64,000 bases of DNA from Bacteroides sp. (GCA_021201335.1 JAJQFD010000010.1:1-64000); one strand, 5' to 3'. Numbered from the stretch's first letter, positions 44,969 through 54,588 are shown. Numbers and translations: made by a program. Notes: generated from the sequence alone by a model not told the origin.

Positions 44969-46171
44969 ATGAATCAAATAATTTCCTCCCTTTCAGAAGA
45001 GACGGACCGGATATTAACGACCAATATCCTTCCCTACTGGATGAACCGCATGATAGATCAGGAGAACGGTGGTTTCTATGGTCGCATCACTGGCGATGAA
45101 CAACTCATCCCCGAAGCCGACAAAGGAGCCATTCTGAACTGTCGCATCCTCTGGACTTTCTCTGCCGCCTACCGCCTCTATGGAAAAGACGAATATCTGC
45201 AAACAGCTACCCGGGCAAAGCGTTACCTCCTCGATCGCTTCTACGACCGAACATACGGTGGTGTCTATTGGTCAGTGGATTACAAAGGGCAGCCCACGGA
45301 CACCAAGAAACAAATATATGCCTTGGGATTCGCCATCTATGGATTAAGCGAATACTACCGTGCCACCCAAGATTCCGAAGCCTTATCTTACGTCATCGAC
45401 CTGTTCGAAAGCATCGAGAAACACAGTTTTGACAAAGTAAAGAACGGATACTTCGAAGCCTTCAGCCGGGAATGGAAAGAAATTGCCGACATGCGCCTCA
45501 GCGATAAAGACGCCAATGAACGCAAAACCATGAATACTCATTTGCATATTCTTGAGCCATACACTAACTTATACCGTATCTGGAAAGACGAACGCCTCAA
45601 GAAACAGTTGCGCAACCTGATAGAAGTCTTTATCGAAAGAATATACGATCCGACAACCGGACACCTACAACTTTTCTTTACGGACGATTGGAAAAGTCCG
45701 TATCACTTATATTCTTACGGACACGATATAGAAGCTTCCTGGCTGATTCATGAAGCCGCTCTGGAATTGGGCGATAAAGAATTACTGGCAAAGATAGAAC
45801 CCATCATCCAGCATATTGCCGATGCCGCCTCTGAAGGGTTGTCCCCTGAGGGCAGCATGATTTACGAACGAAACCTCGATACCGATCATATGGATACTGA
45901 TCGTCATTGGTGGGTACAGGCCGAAGCAGTAGTAGGTTACCTGAATCTCTATCAGTACTTCGGCAATCAAGAAGCCTTATCAAAAGCAATTAACTGTTGG
46001 AACTTCATCCGAACCAACCTGATTGACAATGTTCATGGCGAATGGTATTGGAGTGTTTCAGAAAGCGGATCGGTTAATCATACGGACGATAAAGCCGGTT
46101 TCTGGAAGTGTCCTTACCACAATGGAAGAATGTGCATGGAAATTAAAGTTAAATCTTCTCTCCTATTCTAA
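44969..46171 (+). CDS. Mannobiose/cellobiose 2-epimerase
   Basis: A 400-residue cytoplasmic enzyme of the N-acylglucosamine/cellobiose 2-epimerase family (alpha6/alpha6 barrel). Features: YWMNRMIDQENGGFYGRI, YGGVYWSVDYKG, MNTHLHILEPYTNLYRIW, YGHDIEASWLIHEA, DTDRHWWVQAEAVVG and WKCPYHNGRMCMEI, which hold the conserved catalytic histidines. It isomerises mannobiose to mannosyl-glucose, feeding GH130. The extra IKVKSSLLF tail is not seen in relatives I recall. Confidence 0.93.
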   Translation: MNQIISSLSEETDRILTTNILPYWMNRMIDQENGGFYGRITGDEQLIPEADKGAILNCRILWTFSAAYRLYGKDEYLQTATRAKRYLLDRFYDRTYGGVYWSVDYKGQPTDTKKQIYALGFAIYGLSEYYRATQDSEALSYVIDLFESIEKHSFDKVKNGYFEAFSREWKEIADMRLSDKDANERKTMNTHLHILEPYTNLYRIWKDERLKKQLRNLIEVFIERIYDPTTGHLQLFFTDDWKSPYHLYSYGHDIEASWLIHEAALELGDKELLAKIEPIIQHIADAASEGLSPEGSMIYERNLDTDHMDTDRHWWVQAEAVVGYLNLYQYFGNQEALSKAINCWNFIRTNLIDNVHGEWYWSVSESGSVNHTDDKAGFWKCPYHNGRMCMEIKVKSSLLF

Positions 46172-46316
46172 CTTTACATCCCTGATAATCAGTATCAGTT
46201 ACCCCGAAGTAAGCGGCTTACGGAGGCGTGCGTTCTTGTGTGTACCCGATTCAATCCTTTCCTTTGCATCCGTTAAAGCAAATTATTCACCCGGTAAATA
46301 CAGGAAACCATACACC

Positions 46317-47117
46317 ATGATTATATATTATTTTTCAGCTACAGGAAACAGCCTTAAGTTGGCTCAGGATATTGCTCAGGCTCATGAAGAAGCGCAATTA
46401 ATCCCCATCACCCCAGACACCAGCGTAGATGTCCATCCTTCTGACACCAAAATCGGATTTATCTTCCCCGTCTATATGGGTGTATTGCCCGAACTTGTAA
46501 AATCATTTTTGGAAGTCTTCCCGGCACAAAAAGATGTCTATTATTTCGCAGTCTCTACTTACTACACCTATAAGGGAATAGCCCTGTCAGTTGTTAACAA
46601 ACTTCTGCGGGAAAAGGGAGCGGAATTAAGCTATAGTAATGCCGTATCAACAGTAGGTACCTGCCTGATGGAATACGAAGTAAAAGCATCCAAACGTCCC
46701 CATATTCTTCAGCGTGCGGAAGAGCAAACCGGAATGATTGTAGAAGAGATTCGAAAGAACTCCCGGAATACATCTTCCAAAGGATGCACCGTAGCCACCC
46801 GATTGCATGAGAAAGTTTTCCGGTTCTTCTTTGCCGATGCCCACCAGAAATTCAACGTGGAAGAAAATTGTGTAGGGTGTGGAAAGTGCGAAAAGGTATG
46901 TCCGGTACAGAACATATCCCTACAGCAAGGCAGACCTGTTTGGGGAGCAAATTGTCAGGCTTGCCATGCCTGTGTGCATTGGTGTCCGCGGAATGCTATT
47001 CACTTGGGAAAATCAAAAGGCCGTTTGCCGTACCACCATCCAGGGATTACGTACAAGCAATTACTTGCTCAACGTACCGCTACTCCTGCCCAGAAGCCCT
47101 GTCGCGATAGCCTATAA
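46317..47117 (+). CDS. EFR1-like ferredoxin with flavodoxin domain
   Basis: A 266-residue cytoplasmic protein from ATG 46317; the open frame upstream is not protein-like. A flavodoxin-like half (MIIYYFSATGNSLKLAQDIA, FIFPVYMGVLPELVKSF) is followed by two 4Fe-4S motifs, CVGCGKCEKVCP (185-196) and CQACHACVHWCP (213-224). It probably transfers electrons. Its 3' end overlaps the converging HxlR gene by 38 bp. It could supply electrons to the radical SAM enzyme encoded 1.7 kb on, but that is speculation. Confidence 0.85.
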   Translation: MIIYYFSATGNSLKLAQDIAQAHEEAQLIPITPDTSVDVHPSDTKIGFIFPVYMGVLPELVKSFLEVFPAQKDVYYFAVSTYYTYKGIALSVVNKLLREKGAELSYSNAVSTVGTCLMEYEVKASKRPHILQRAEEQTGMIVEEIRKNSRNTSSKGCTVATRLHEKVFRFFFADAHQKFNVEENCVGCGKCEKVCPVQNISLQQGRPVWGANCQACHACVHWCPRNAIHLGKSKGRLPYHHPGITYKQLLAQRTATPAQKPCRDSL

Positions 47118-47457
47118 TCTCTGCGGCGTGATCCAGTGTCCAGTTGATCAAACCTTTTAATGGCTCCATCAGGCTCCGTCCTAGTGGAGTCAGCGAGTAC
47201 CCTACCCGGGGAGGAATCTCCGCATACATGTTGCGATTCACCAGTCCATGAGATTCCAATGTCTTTAAAGTGGAAGCTAACATCTTTTGGGAGATACTGG
47301 TTACCTGTCTCTGAAGTTCGTTGAAACGTAAAACTGGGTGGTTGTCGAGGAGAACAAGTATCCGTAAAGACCATTTGTCTCCAAACCGATCAATGATCCC
47401 ACAAGCCGGGCACACAAAGTCTTTGTAATCGTTATCTGTTATTTCCTGGATATTCAT
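47080..47457 (-). CDS. HxlR-family transcriptional regulator
   Basis: A 125-residue winged-helix protein with the HxlR signature: VCPACGIIDRFGDKWSLRILVLLDNHPVLRFNELQRQVTSISQKMLASTLKTLESHGLVNRNMY. Cys16 and Cys19 at the N-terminus could be redox sensing or structural. Divergent from the ATP-grasp-like gene; a 12-bp palindrome between them (47499-47510) is a likely binding site, so it may control the gene set at 47.6-52.1 kb. Confidence 0.9.
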   Translation of the reverse strand: MNIQEITDNDYKDFVCPACGIIDRFGDKWSLRILVLLDNHPVLRFNELQRQVTSISQKMLASTLKTLESHGLVNRNMYAEIPPRVGYSLTPLGRSLMEPLKGLINWTLDHAAEIIGYRDRASGQE

Positions 47458-47486
47458 GTGAACTCTGAGGTGTTTTGTTTTCGCTA

Positions 47487-47533
47487 CAAAAGTAAGAAAA
47501 GAACGTTCTTATGTAGTAATTTGTTTATCTTTG
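47487..47533. promoter_or_regulatory. Divergent promoters and HxlR-type operator
   Basis: The minus strand has -7 box TACTTTTG at 47487-47494 (HxlR gene); the plus strand has TATCTTTG at 47526-47533 (ATP-grasp-like gene). Between them AAGAACGTTCTT (47499-47510) is a perfect 12-bp palindrome, well placed to control both. Confidence 0.6.
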
Positions 47534-47570
47534 TTATTCTTAAACCTGACTATTTCTATTAAAGAGGCGT

Positions 47571-48779
47571 ATGCAGAATAAGATAAAAACAGAATTCTTT
47601 CAGTTAGCCAGATCACAGCAAGAATACCTTTCCCAATGGTATCTGGAATCTCCGGCCATAATCACTTCCAACAGATATCACCAACTCCAGAAGTTACAAC
47701 AACTACTATATAAAGCTATCCAGTATTTTATTGTACATCACGAAAAGTTCGAATCTATCTTTCCTTTGTCTGATAAGATCAGGAGGATTGTTGATATTTG
47801 CCGGCCATATCCCTATCGAATGGGTACATATCGCCCTGATTTCCTGGTTGAGCAAGGAGGATTACTAAAGATCTGTGAGATTGGTGCCCGCTTTCCACTG
47901 AACGGTTATTTCCTTTCCGGTATAGCCGAATATATCGGAATGGAACGTTATCAATACTCTTCCTATCTTCATCAACCGCAATCTATAGATTTTCTACATT
48001 ATTTATTATGTAAATACTGGGGCAACCCGGAAACACTAATTATACTAAAAGGCAGTGATCGGCCTTGTGACATCAAATATTATATCCGTTTCTTTGAAAA
48101 TCTGGGGATACAAGTTCAAACGTTCTCCCCCGAAGAACTACGCCAAACAGATCTAAAGAGACTTAGCAATTCTTGCGTAGTTAACGAACTGAATCAAATG
48201 GAGATGGATATGTTGGATGATAATATACTTCAATCAATCGCCGCATCAAATGCCTTAAATGACATGCGAACAATTTATCTGATTCATGATAAACGCTTCC
48301 TGGCAGTATTATCTGATCTCCGATTTTTATCGGAATGTCTGAATGAGGAAGAAGTATCTTTTCTACTTCGGTACCTGATTCCAACCTATACTTCCATACA
48401 AGTTCCCGAAATCTGGGAACAGGCAAAAAAGGAAAAGAAAAACTGGGTTATCAAGCATGTACTATTAGGAAAAAGCGAACAAGTATATACAGGTCGTACC
48501 AGTACGCAGACAGAATGGGAACTATTATTTGATCCATCCATGAGGGAATCAATGATAATACAACCCTTCATCCAACAGAAGCAAATTCAATCTGCAATAA
48601 AGGATCAACTTTACACAGACTTTGTCGTAGGAACTTTACTTTGCTTCGACAATGAGTTTTTCGGTACGGGATTGTTCAGAACTTCGTCTTTTGAAATTAC
48701 CAACAGGGTAGACGACAGAAAGATGGCTTCCTGCTTTACAGATGATTATCATCATTATATGAATTATTTTTTACTATAA
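47571..48779 (+). CDS. ATP-grasp-like protein of unknown substrate
   Basis: A 402-residue cytoplasmic protein. KICEIGARFPLNG (100-112) looks like the metal-binding strand of circularly permuted ATP-grasp ligases. WVIKHVLLGKSEQVYTG (292-308) resembles the ATP-binding lysine strand and glycine loop, followed by MIIQPFIQQKQI (hinge) and FVVGTLLCFDNEFFGTGLFRTS. Such enzymes join a carboxylate to an amine or thiol through an acyl phosphate. No close family is recognised. It is the first gene of a tight operon (2 bp to the radical SAM gene). Confidence 0.6.
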   Translation: MQNKIKTEFFQLARSQQEYLSQWYLESPAIITSNRYHQLQKLQQLLYKAIQYFIVHHEKFESIFPLSDKIRRIVDICRPYPYRMGTYRPDFLVEQGGLLKICEIGARFPLNGYFLSGIAEYIGMERYQYSSYLHQPQSIDFLHYLLCKYWGNPETLIILKGSDRPCDIKYYIRFFENLGIQVQTFSPEELRQTDLKRLSNSCVVNELNQMEMDMLDDNILQSIAASNALNDMRTIYLIHDKRFLAVLSDLRFLSECLNEEEVSFLLRYLIPTYTSIQVPEIWEQAKKEKKNWVIKHVLLGKSEQVYTGRTSTQTEWELLFDPSMRESMIIQPFIQQKQIQSAIKDQLYTDFVVGTLLCFDNEFFGTGLFRTSSFEITNRVDDRKMASCFTDDYHHYMNYFLL

Positions 48780-48781
48780 GC

Positions 48782-49993
48782 ATGGTCTATTTTGAATTAT
48801 TGGAGGAACGAAAACTCTGTTATCAACTTGAAGGTTTTCAGCCGTTTTATATAGATGCAGAGATATTAAAAGGATATGGAGTAGATTACCCGATTTCCGA
48901 AACAGTGAACCAGGAACTTATCGCAGGGTCGGAATGGTATGATAAACTATTCCACAACAAGTCGTTAAACCCTGTGAAAGGATACATACCTGAACAAACC
49001 GATGTAACCAAAGAACTGGAAATTCATAATTATACCGGTATATGTCCTACCAATGTCTTGGAAGTATCTCCTTCTTCCGGTTCATGTGCTGCGGGTTGCC
49101 AGTATTGCCTGGTGACGGATGGAAAGCATGTAAAAGATATCACGGCCTATACCAATTATACGGAAAGACTGGCTCTTTCATTGGAACGAAACAAAAGCCG
49201 GAAACTCTTTTATTACTTCTCACCCAAGACAGAAGCCTTCTCCGAAACTCATCTCTTTAACGGGATGGCACACGGAATATTGCAAGTCTTTATCAATCAT
49301 TACGAGAAATATCCTCATTCGGCCGTCCGGTTGTTTATTGCAACGAAGGCAGGTATGAAGCATCTGAATGTCCGCTATAAAGGAACATCCGTATTTGATT
49401 TATTAAAACAACTGGCTTCCCGGGTACAGGTAAATGGCAGCATTGGTATTATGCCTTCTTATCTGCGAACCGTACTTGAACCAAATGTAGCCGGGATAGA
49501 AGCCCGTCTGGAAGTTTTAGAAGAATGTCGGAAAGCCGGAATATGGGCGGAATCTGTACTTTGCCAACCTCTTTTTCTTCCTTACCTAACCACCGATACC
49601 ATAGAAGATTATATGAAACAGCTGGCTGGTGCTGGTGTAAAGAACATCAAACCGGAGTTTTTTACGGCTGAAATTCGTAACCTGGTATTAGTAGCCCAAT
49701 ATATCAGCTATTACGATCCGGAAAAGATAGGAGAATTCTTCTATCCTTATTTGAAGGAAAGCAACCAGAAACATATCAAACAGCGGAGCAGGTTGGCACC
49801 CGAAAAGAAAGCTTGTATTGAAAAGCTAGCCTTGATCTGTGATATTGCTCAATCGTATGGTATTTCGATCAGTATTTGTAACTGGGTAAAACGGGAATTA
49901 ATTATGGAAGCAGACTGGATAAAACAGATTGATGCAACTTCTTCCGCTAATGGATACCGCTGCCTGGGATATCAAACCCGTTTATTTGAATAA
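48782..49993 (+). CDS. Radical SAM protein (spore-photoproduct-lyase-like)
   Basis: A 403-residue protein with the cluster motif CAAGCQYC (Cys102, 106, 109, CX3CX2C), preceded by GICPTNVLEVSPSSGS and followed by barrel segments such as LFIATKAGMKHL and QVNGSIGIMPSYLR. The general form resembles the spore photoproduct lyase-like branch, but substrate is unknown. It lies between the ATP-grasp-like and GT2 genes with gaps of 2 and 4 bp, so all three are probably translated from one message and work on one product. Confidence 0.75.
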   Translation: MVYFELLEERKLCYQLEGFQPFYIDAEILKGYGVDYPISETVNQELIAGSEWYDKLFHNKSLNPVKGYIPEQTDVTKELEIHNYTGICPTNVLEVSPSSGSCAAGCQYCLVTDGKHVKDITAYTNYTERLALSLERNKSRKLFYYFSPKTEAFSETHLFNGMAHGILQVFINHYEKYPHSAVRLFIATKAGMKHLNVRYKGTSVFDLLKQLASRVQVNGSIGIMPSYLRTVLEPNVAGIEARLEVLEECRKAGIWAESVLCQPLFLPYLTTDTIEDYMKQLAGAGVKNIKPEFFTAEIRNLVLVAQYISYYDPEKIGEFFYPYLKESNQKHIKQRSRLAPEKKACIEKLALICDIAQSYGISISICNWVKRELIMEADWIKQIDATSSANGYRCLGYQTRLFE

Positions 49994-49997
49994 AGCT

Positions 49998-50972
49998 ATG
50001 GAGAAAGATAAGGAAATTAAAGTCAGTATCTGCTGTGCAACCTACAATCATAAGCCTTATTTACGGCAATGCCTGGAAGGCTTTCTGATGCAAAAAACAT
50101 CTTTTAATTATGAGATACTGATTCACGATGATGCCTCAACAGATGGTACGACAGATATCATCCGGGAATATACAACGGCCTATCCAGAACTGATTCGTCC
50201 AGTAATACAAACCGAAAACCAATATTCTACCAATACCCGAGCTATAATTACCTCTTTTCTTTTGCCACTCGCCAGAGGAAAGTATATTGCACTTTGCGAA
50301 GGAGATGATTATTGGATAGATCCGTTGAAACTACAGAAACAAGCAGATATCCTTGATCGGAAAGCTGAAGTATCCCTATGCGTACATCCGGCTGAAAATT
50401 TGTATGCGGGAGGCAAAAAGAAGACATATATTCAATACAAACAAAGTCAGTTTGCACGTTTCAAAGATATCATTCGCTGGAAGCATCCTTATTGGCCCAC
50501 TGCCTCTTTTATGTACCGGAAAATATGGATGATAAATTATCCGGAATTTTGCAAGAATTGCTATATAGGCGATGCTCCGCTCATGTTTTATATGGCATTG
50601 AACGGGAAGATATTTTATTTGAATGAAGTTATGTCTGTTTACCGAAAGGATATTGTGGGTTCTCATACTTCAAGGTTCAAACTTTTGGATGATTTTACGC
50701 GTCAGCAACTAATGCAATCCGAACTCAATATGCTGGATGGATTGAATGAATGGAGCAATTATATCTTCAATGATTATTTTATCGAACGGAAACTACATAT
50801 CCAATCTGATCTACTTTCCAGACGAAGGCAATTTAAGGTCATAACCTCTGATGGATTTAAGAATGATTTCCGAAAAGCAACTTCAAAGAAACAATTCGTC
50901 TTGTTCGTAAAAATATATATCATACCCTTGTTACGGGGAAATTTCTTGAAGACAACTCAAAAACAGAAGTAA
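49998..50972 (+). CDS. Family 2 glycosyltransferase
   Basis: A 324-residue GT-A enzyme from ATG 49998, 4 bp after the radical SAM stop; the longer frame would overlap that gene. Motifs: SICCATYNHKPYLRQCLEGFL at the start, LIHDDASTDGT (41-51) and CEGDDYWIDP (100-109) for the nucleotide sugar and metal, and WPTASFMYRK. Such enzymes typically build O-antigen or capsule sugars. Here it may glycosylate the product of the neighbouring enzymes. Confidence 0.85.
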   Translation: MEKDKEIKVSICCATYNHKPYLRQCLEGFLMQKTSFNYEILIHDDASTDGTTDIIREYTTAYPELIRPVIQTENQYSTNTRAIITSFLLPLARGKYIALCEGDDYWIDPLKLQKQADILDRKAEVSLCVHPAENLYAGGKKKTYIQYKQSQFARFKDIIRWKHPYWPTASFMYRKIWMINYPEFCKNCYIGDAPLMFYMALNGKIFYLNEVMSVYRKDIVGSHTSRFKLLDDFTRQQLMQSELNMLDGLNEWSNYIFNDYFIERKLHIQSDLLSRRRQFKVITSDGFKNDFRKATSKKQFVLFVKIYIIPLLRGNFLKTTQKQK

Positions 50973-50977
50973 ATTAT

Positions 50978-52078
50978 ATGAAGCAGATCACTGTTACTTC
51001 CCCTTTATTACCCCCATTAGAGGAACTGATACCGCATTTGGAACAAATATGGAAAAGCAAAAGGATTACCAATGAAGATTCCTACCATGCCGCTTTGGAA
51101 GAAGCCATCAAAGAATACATGAAAGTACCGTATGTTTCTCTATTCACCAATGGAACCATTGCTTTATCTTGTGCTTTACAGGCACTGGATATTACAGGGG
51201 AAGTAATTACAACTCCTTATAGCTTTGTAGCTACTACCCACGCTCTCCGGATGAATGGTATTCAACCTGTTTTTGTAGATATTGATCCGATAAGTTTTAA
51301 TCTGGACCCTTCAAAAATAGAAAAGGCTATTACATCACAAACAAGAGCCATATTACCTGTACATATTTATGGGAATCCCTGTAAACTAAAGGAAATAAAG
51401 GATATTGCTGATAAATATGGGCTAAAAGTTATTTACGATGCGGCGCATACCTTCGGGGTAGAATATGAAAATCAATCCTTAGCAATGGCAGGTGATCTTG
51501 CTGTCCTCAGTTTAAATGCCACGAAAGTTTATAATACTATAGAAGGCGGTATTGTGGTAAGCCATGACCCCGAGATGAAAAAGAAAATTGACTTGATTCG
51601 GAGTTTTGGATTTGTTACAGAATCGGAAATCGCCCTTCCCGGCACCAATGGAAAGATGGATGAAGTCCGCTCTGCATACGGGTTAGTCGGACTAAAGTAT
51701 GTAAAGGATGCGATTGAATGCCGCAGTCGGGTAGCGGCTTATTATAGAAAAGCATTACGGAATATTAAAGGTATTATTTATCAGGAAGATATGGAAAATG
51801 TAAAACCCAACTATTCTTATTTCCCCATTCTGGTTGAGACAGAGAAATTTAAATGGAATAGAGATGAATTAGACAATCAGATGAAAGAAAACAACATTCT
51901 TTGCAGACGATATTTTTATCCCTTGATTTCTTCGTTTACACCTTATAGAGAACTGCCTTCTGCAAATCCGGGAAATCTTCCTGTTGCCCATAGCATCTCT
52001 GATTCAGTACTTTGTTTACCTATACATCATGCTTTATCAGAGGAAGATTTGGAACGGGTAGTCTCTATAATCATTTAA
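50978..52078 (+). CDS. DegT/DnrJ/EryC1-family PLP aminotransferase
   Basis: A 366-residue enzyme of the sugar aminotransferase family: SLFTNGTIALSCAL, TTPYSFVATTHAL, VIYDAAHTFG (Asp154 for the pyridine nitrogen) and LNATKVYNTIEGG with PLP-binding Lys183. It normally transfers an amino group from glutamate to a nucleotide-linked keto-sugar. It follows the GT2 gene by 5 bp. Its 3' end overlaps the converging WbqC gene by 8 bp. Confidence 0.92.
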   Translation: MKQITVTSPLLPPLEELIPHLEQIWKSKRITNEDSYHAALEEAIKEYMKVPYVSLFTNGTIALSCALQALDITGEVITTPYSFVATTHALRMNGIQPVFVDIDPISFNLDPSKIEKAITSQTRAILPVHIYGNPCKLKEIKDIADKYGLKVIYDAAHTFGVEYENQSLAMAGDLAVLSLNATKVYNTIEGGIVVSHDPEMKKKIDLIRSFGFVTESEIALPGTNGKMDEVRSAYGLVGLKYVKDAIECRSRVAAYYRKALRNIKGIIYQEDMENVKPNYSYFPILVETEKFKWNRDELDNQMKENNILCRRYFYPLISSFTPYRELPSANPGNLPVAHSISDSVLCLPIHHALSEEDLERVVSIII

Positions 52079-52803
52079 TAAGGGTAAACCGATTAAGGAG
52101 TTGTTTTGTTTTCTCCACTCCGTAATTGAACAGTACATCTATTATAGAAAGTTCCGGCATCAAAATATCATGTTCATCAGATATATATTTTTCTGATTGA
52201 ATAAATAAAAGGTCAATATTCTGTTCTTTAAAAACTTCCTTTGAATAAAGTTGTCTGCCTCCAATAGCATTGACATAAGTATGTGCCTTTTCATATTGAC
52301 AAATAAGGATGATACGTTGACTTTTAGTATCATAAGGCCAGTCCTGTTTCTTTAACTCTTCTTCAACAAATAAATAATCATCACTTCTATTGACTATCAT
52401 AGTTTTTATATCCAGAAGTCGGGCAATGGCAATAAGTGAATTACAATTAAATTCAGTAAGGAGTTGATATTTCTGGAGTAACAAATTCTCAAAAAAAAGG
52501 AAAGAGTTCATTAAAGAAAGGAGATTTTATATATGTACTTTGTAGCTGCCGGATTATTTTCTCCTGCCATCCTGTATCATAACTAATAGCCAATTCAGAA
52601 ATTAATTTCTTTGGACTCTTTTTATGTATCGGGATGATAACATAAAAATCCTTTGATCCGGCTAAAGCTATCCTATTACGCTGTATCCAACCTTTTTTTA
52701 TGAATTGAATCTGATCATATAAAATGAATTTATCAACTGCTTGCATTAGCTGGAAATATCCGATATAGGGAAAGAAGTATGGTTGATAAATGGCTAATTT
52801 CAT
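52071..52803 (-). pseudogene. WbqC-family protein, frameshifted at a run of eight A
   Basis: The N-terminal part (52803 to 52489) reads MKLAIYQPYFFPYIGYFQLMQAVDKFILYDQIQFIKKGWIQRNRI, the WbqC hallmark, and stops after FNELFPFF. The C-terminal part is open in another frame: ENLLLQKYQLLTEFN to RFTLIK. The break lies at A8 (52491-52498); with seven A the protein reads FPFFENLLLQKYQ without interruption, about 243 residues. WbqC proteins occur in O-antigen and secondary-metabolite clusters; their reaction is not settled. It converges on the aminotransferase gene. Confidence 0.85.
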
Positions 52804-53119
52804 AACAGTTATAATCCGAATAAGTCAGCTATTATATTCTATTTATCTACAAATATAAAGATTTACATCGGTTATGCGGCAATCATATGATAATAAGAAA
52901 GTTACTGTCCAACTTCTTGGGCACTTCACGAGGGGAGCTCCTACCCATGCAGGTTATGTGAAAAGTAGCCTATAATAATTATTCTGTGAGAAATTAAACA
53001 GGAACTTAGTTTATTTTTGAATTTTACCAGAAGAAGATTAAGCACTATTAATCTTCATTTCTTAAATAGTAAAAAACATACTAATGAGAAATATTTTATA
53101 AAAAACCACCCAAAACATT

Positions 53120-53185
53120 ACAAGCTTATAAAGTTTATCTTCCAAGCTTAGAATATTTACTTCCTAAGCTTAGAAAGTTTTTAGT
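53120..53185. repeat. Three AAGCTT-centred units with 22-bp period (array B)
   Basis: AAGCTT at 53122, 53144 and 53166, again exactly 22 bp apart, in ACAAGCTTATAAAG, CCAAGCTTAGAATA and CTAAGCTTAGAAAG contexts. It lies just beyond the 3' end of the symporter gene (53204), as array A lies beyond the HU-like gene. The rest of the gap from 52804 to 53119 is AT-rich with no ORF or RNA I can support. Confidence 0.75.
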
Positions 53186-53203
53186 ATAAGCAAACTTTCT
53201 TTT

Positions 53204-54566
53204 TCACTCTTCGGGATGGTCCGTTTCATCCAAGCGGTTTTTCCATAAATACTTATTTGTTTCTTTTATCAACACCCCCGAAAGGAGTAATAAAGAAATT
53301 AAATTAGGGATCGCCATTAAAGCATTCATACAGTCTGAAATATCCCAAACAAGTTTTAAGTTAACTACGGAACCAAAAAAAAATGACAATGATCCATACC
53401 ACCCGATAATACTTAATCCATTTTCTCCCTCCCAAATACTCAATTGCTTTTTCGGCATAATATGACCAACCCAGAATAGTAGAAAAAGCAAATGTAACTA
53501 TTCCGACAGATAATATCACAGAACCCACTACCGGAATTTTATCGAAAGCAGCCTTCGTCAACGCAGCTCCCTGTGTATGATCAATGTCCGGATGGGCGAT
53601 GATGCTGCTTACTAATACCAGCCCGGTTAATGCACAGATTACCACCGTATTCCAAAAGGTTCCACTGGAAGATACAAGTGCTTGCCGAACAGGATTCCGT
53701 GTCCGGGCAGCTGCTGCCACAATAGGAGCAGAACCCATACCGGATTCATTTGAGAATAGCCCACGGGCAATTCCGTAACGAGCAGCCATAAGCACAGAAG
53801 CCCCTACAAAACCACCACCAGCCGCCTGGGGAGTAAAAGCCGAAGTAAGAATTAAAGTGATGGTTTCACCTAGATATGAAGCATTCATATATAAGATGAA
53901 TAAACATCCTGCTACATAAAAAACTGCCATAAAGGGTACAAAGGCGGTACAAACCCTGGCGATACCTTTAATACCAAAGAAAATAACAAGCGCTACTCCC
54001 AAACTAATAACAATTCCGGTTATATAAGGGGGGATTTCCCAAGTTTCCTTTAAAAGCATTGAAATGGAGTTCGCTTGTACGCTATTGCCGATACCGAAAG
54101 CAGCCAATGCCGTAAAGATACAAAAAAGGACAGCCAGCCATTTCATATTCAATCCACGTTCAAGAGCATACATGGGACCACCAATCATTTCCCCATTCTC
54201 TCCCTTTACACGGTATTTTACTGCCAGTAATCCCTCCCCATATTTAGTGGCAATACCAAACACACCAGTTATCCAGCACCAGAATACAGCGCCAGGTCCT
54301 CCCAAGCTTACAGCCGTAGCAACTCCGATAATATTTCCCGTACCGATTGTAGCAGCCAAAGAAGTTACCAAAGCCCCGAACTGACTAACATCTCCTTTTG
54401 CGCCTTTATCGCGGGTGACAGAAAGTTTGATTGCAGTAAAAATCTTACGTTGTGGAAACTTAAGTATAATGGTCAGGAACAAATGAGTTCCCAATAAAAG
54501 GATAATCATGGGCCATCCCCAAAGAAAAGAGCTTAACTCGCCAAAAAAACTTGTTGATTAATTCCA
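53204..54566 (-). pseudogene. AgcS-type Na+/alanine(glycine) symporter with two homopolymer frameshifts
   Basis: The restored product (about 450 residues) is a sodium:amino-acid symporter: MELINKFFGELSSFLWGWPMIILLLGTHLFL start, the family motif SLAATIGTGNIIGVATAVSLGGPGAVFWCW, and GLFSNESGMGSAPIVAAAA. Frame 1 breaks at A7 (54543-54549): ATG at 54566 reads MELINKFF and only then joins the long frame if one base is removed. The long frame (54509-53361) ends WIIVIFFWFRS-stop at A9 (53375-53383); one base less gives FFGSVVNLKLVWDISDCMNAL to 53204. Otherwise the gene looks healthy. A -7 box TACTTTTG lies at 54589-54596. Confidence 0.85.
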
Positions 54567-54588
54567 TTACATTGTGGTTTGTTAAAAG

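Noticed and set aside
46023..46316. N-terminal extension of the EFR1-like ferredoxin
   Set aside because: The first part is read out of frame through the epimerase 3' end; the flavodoxin domain starts at the Met at 46317.
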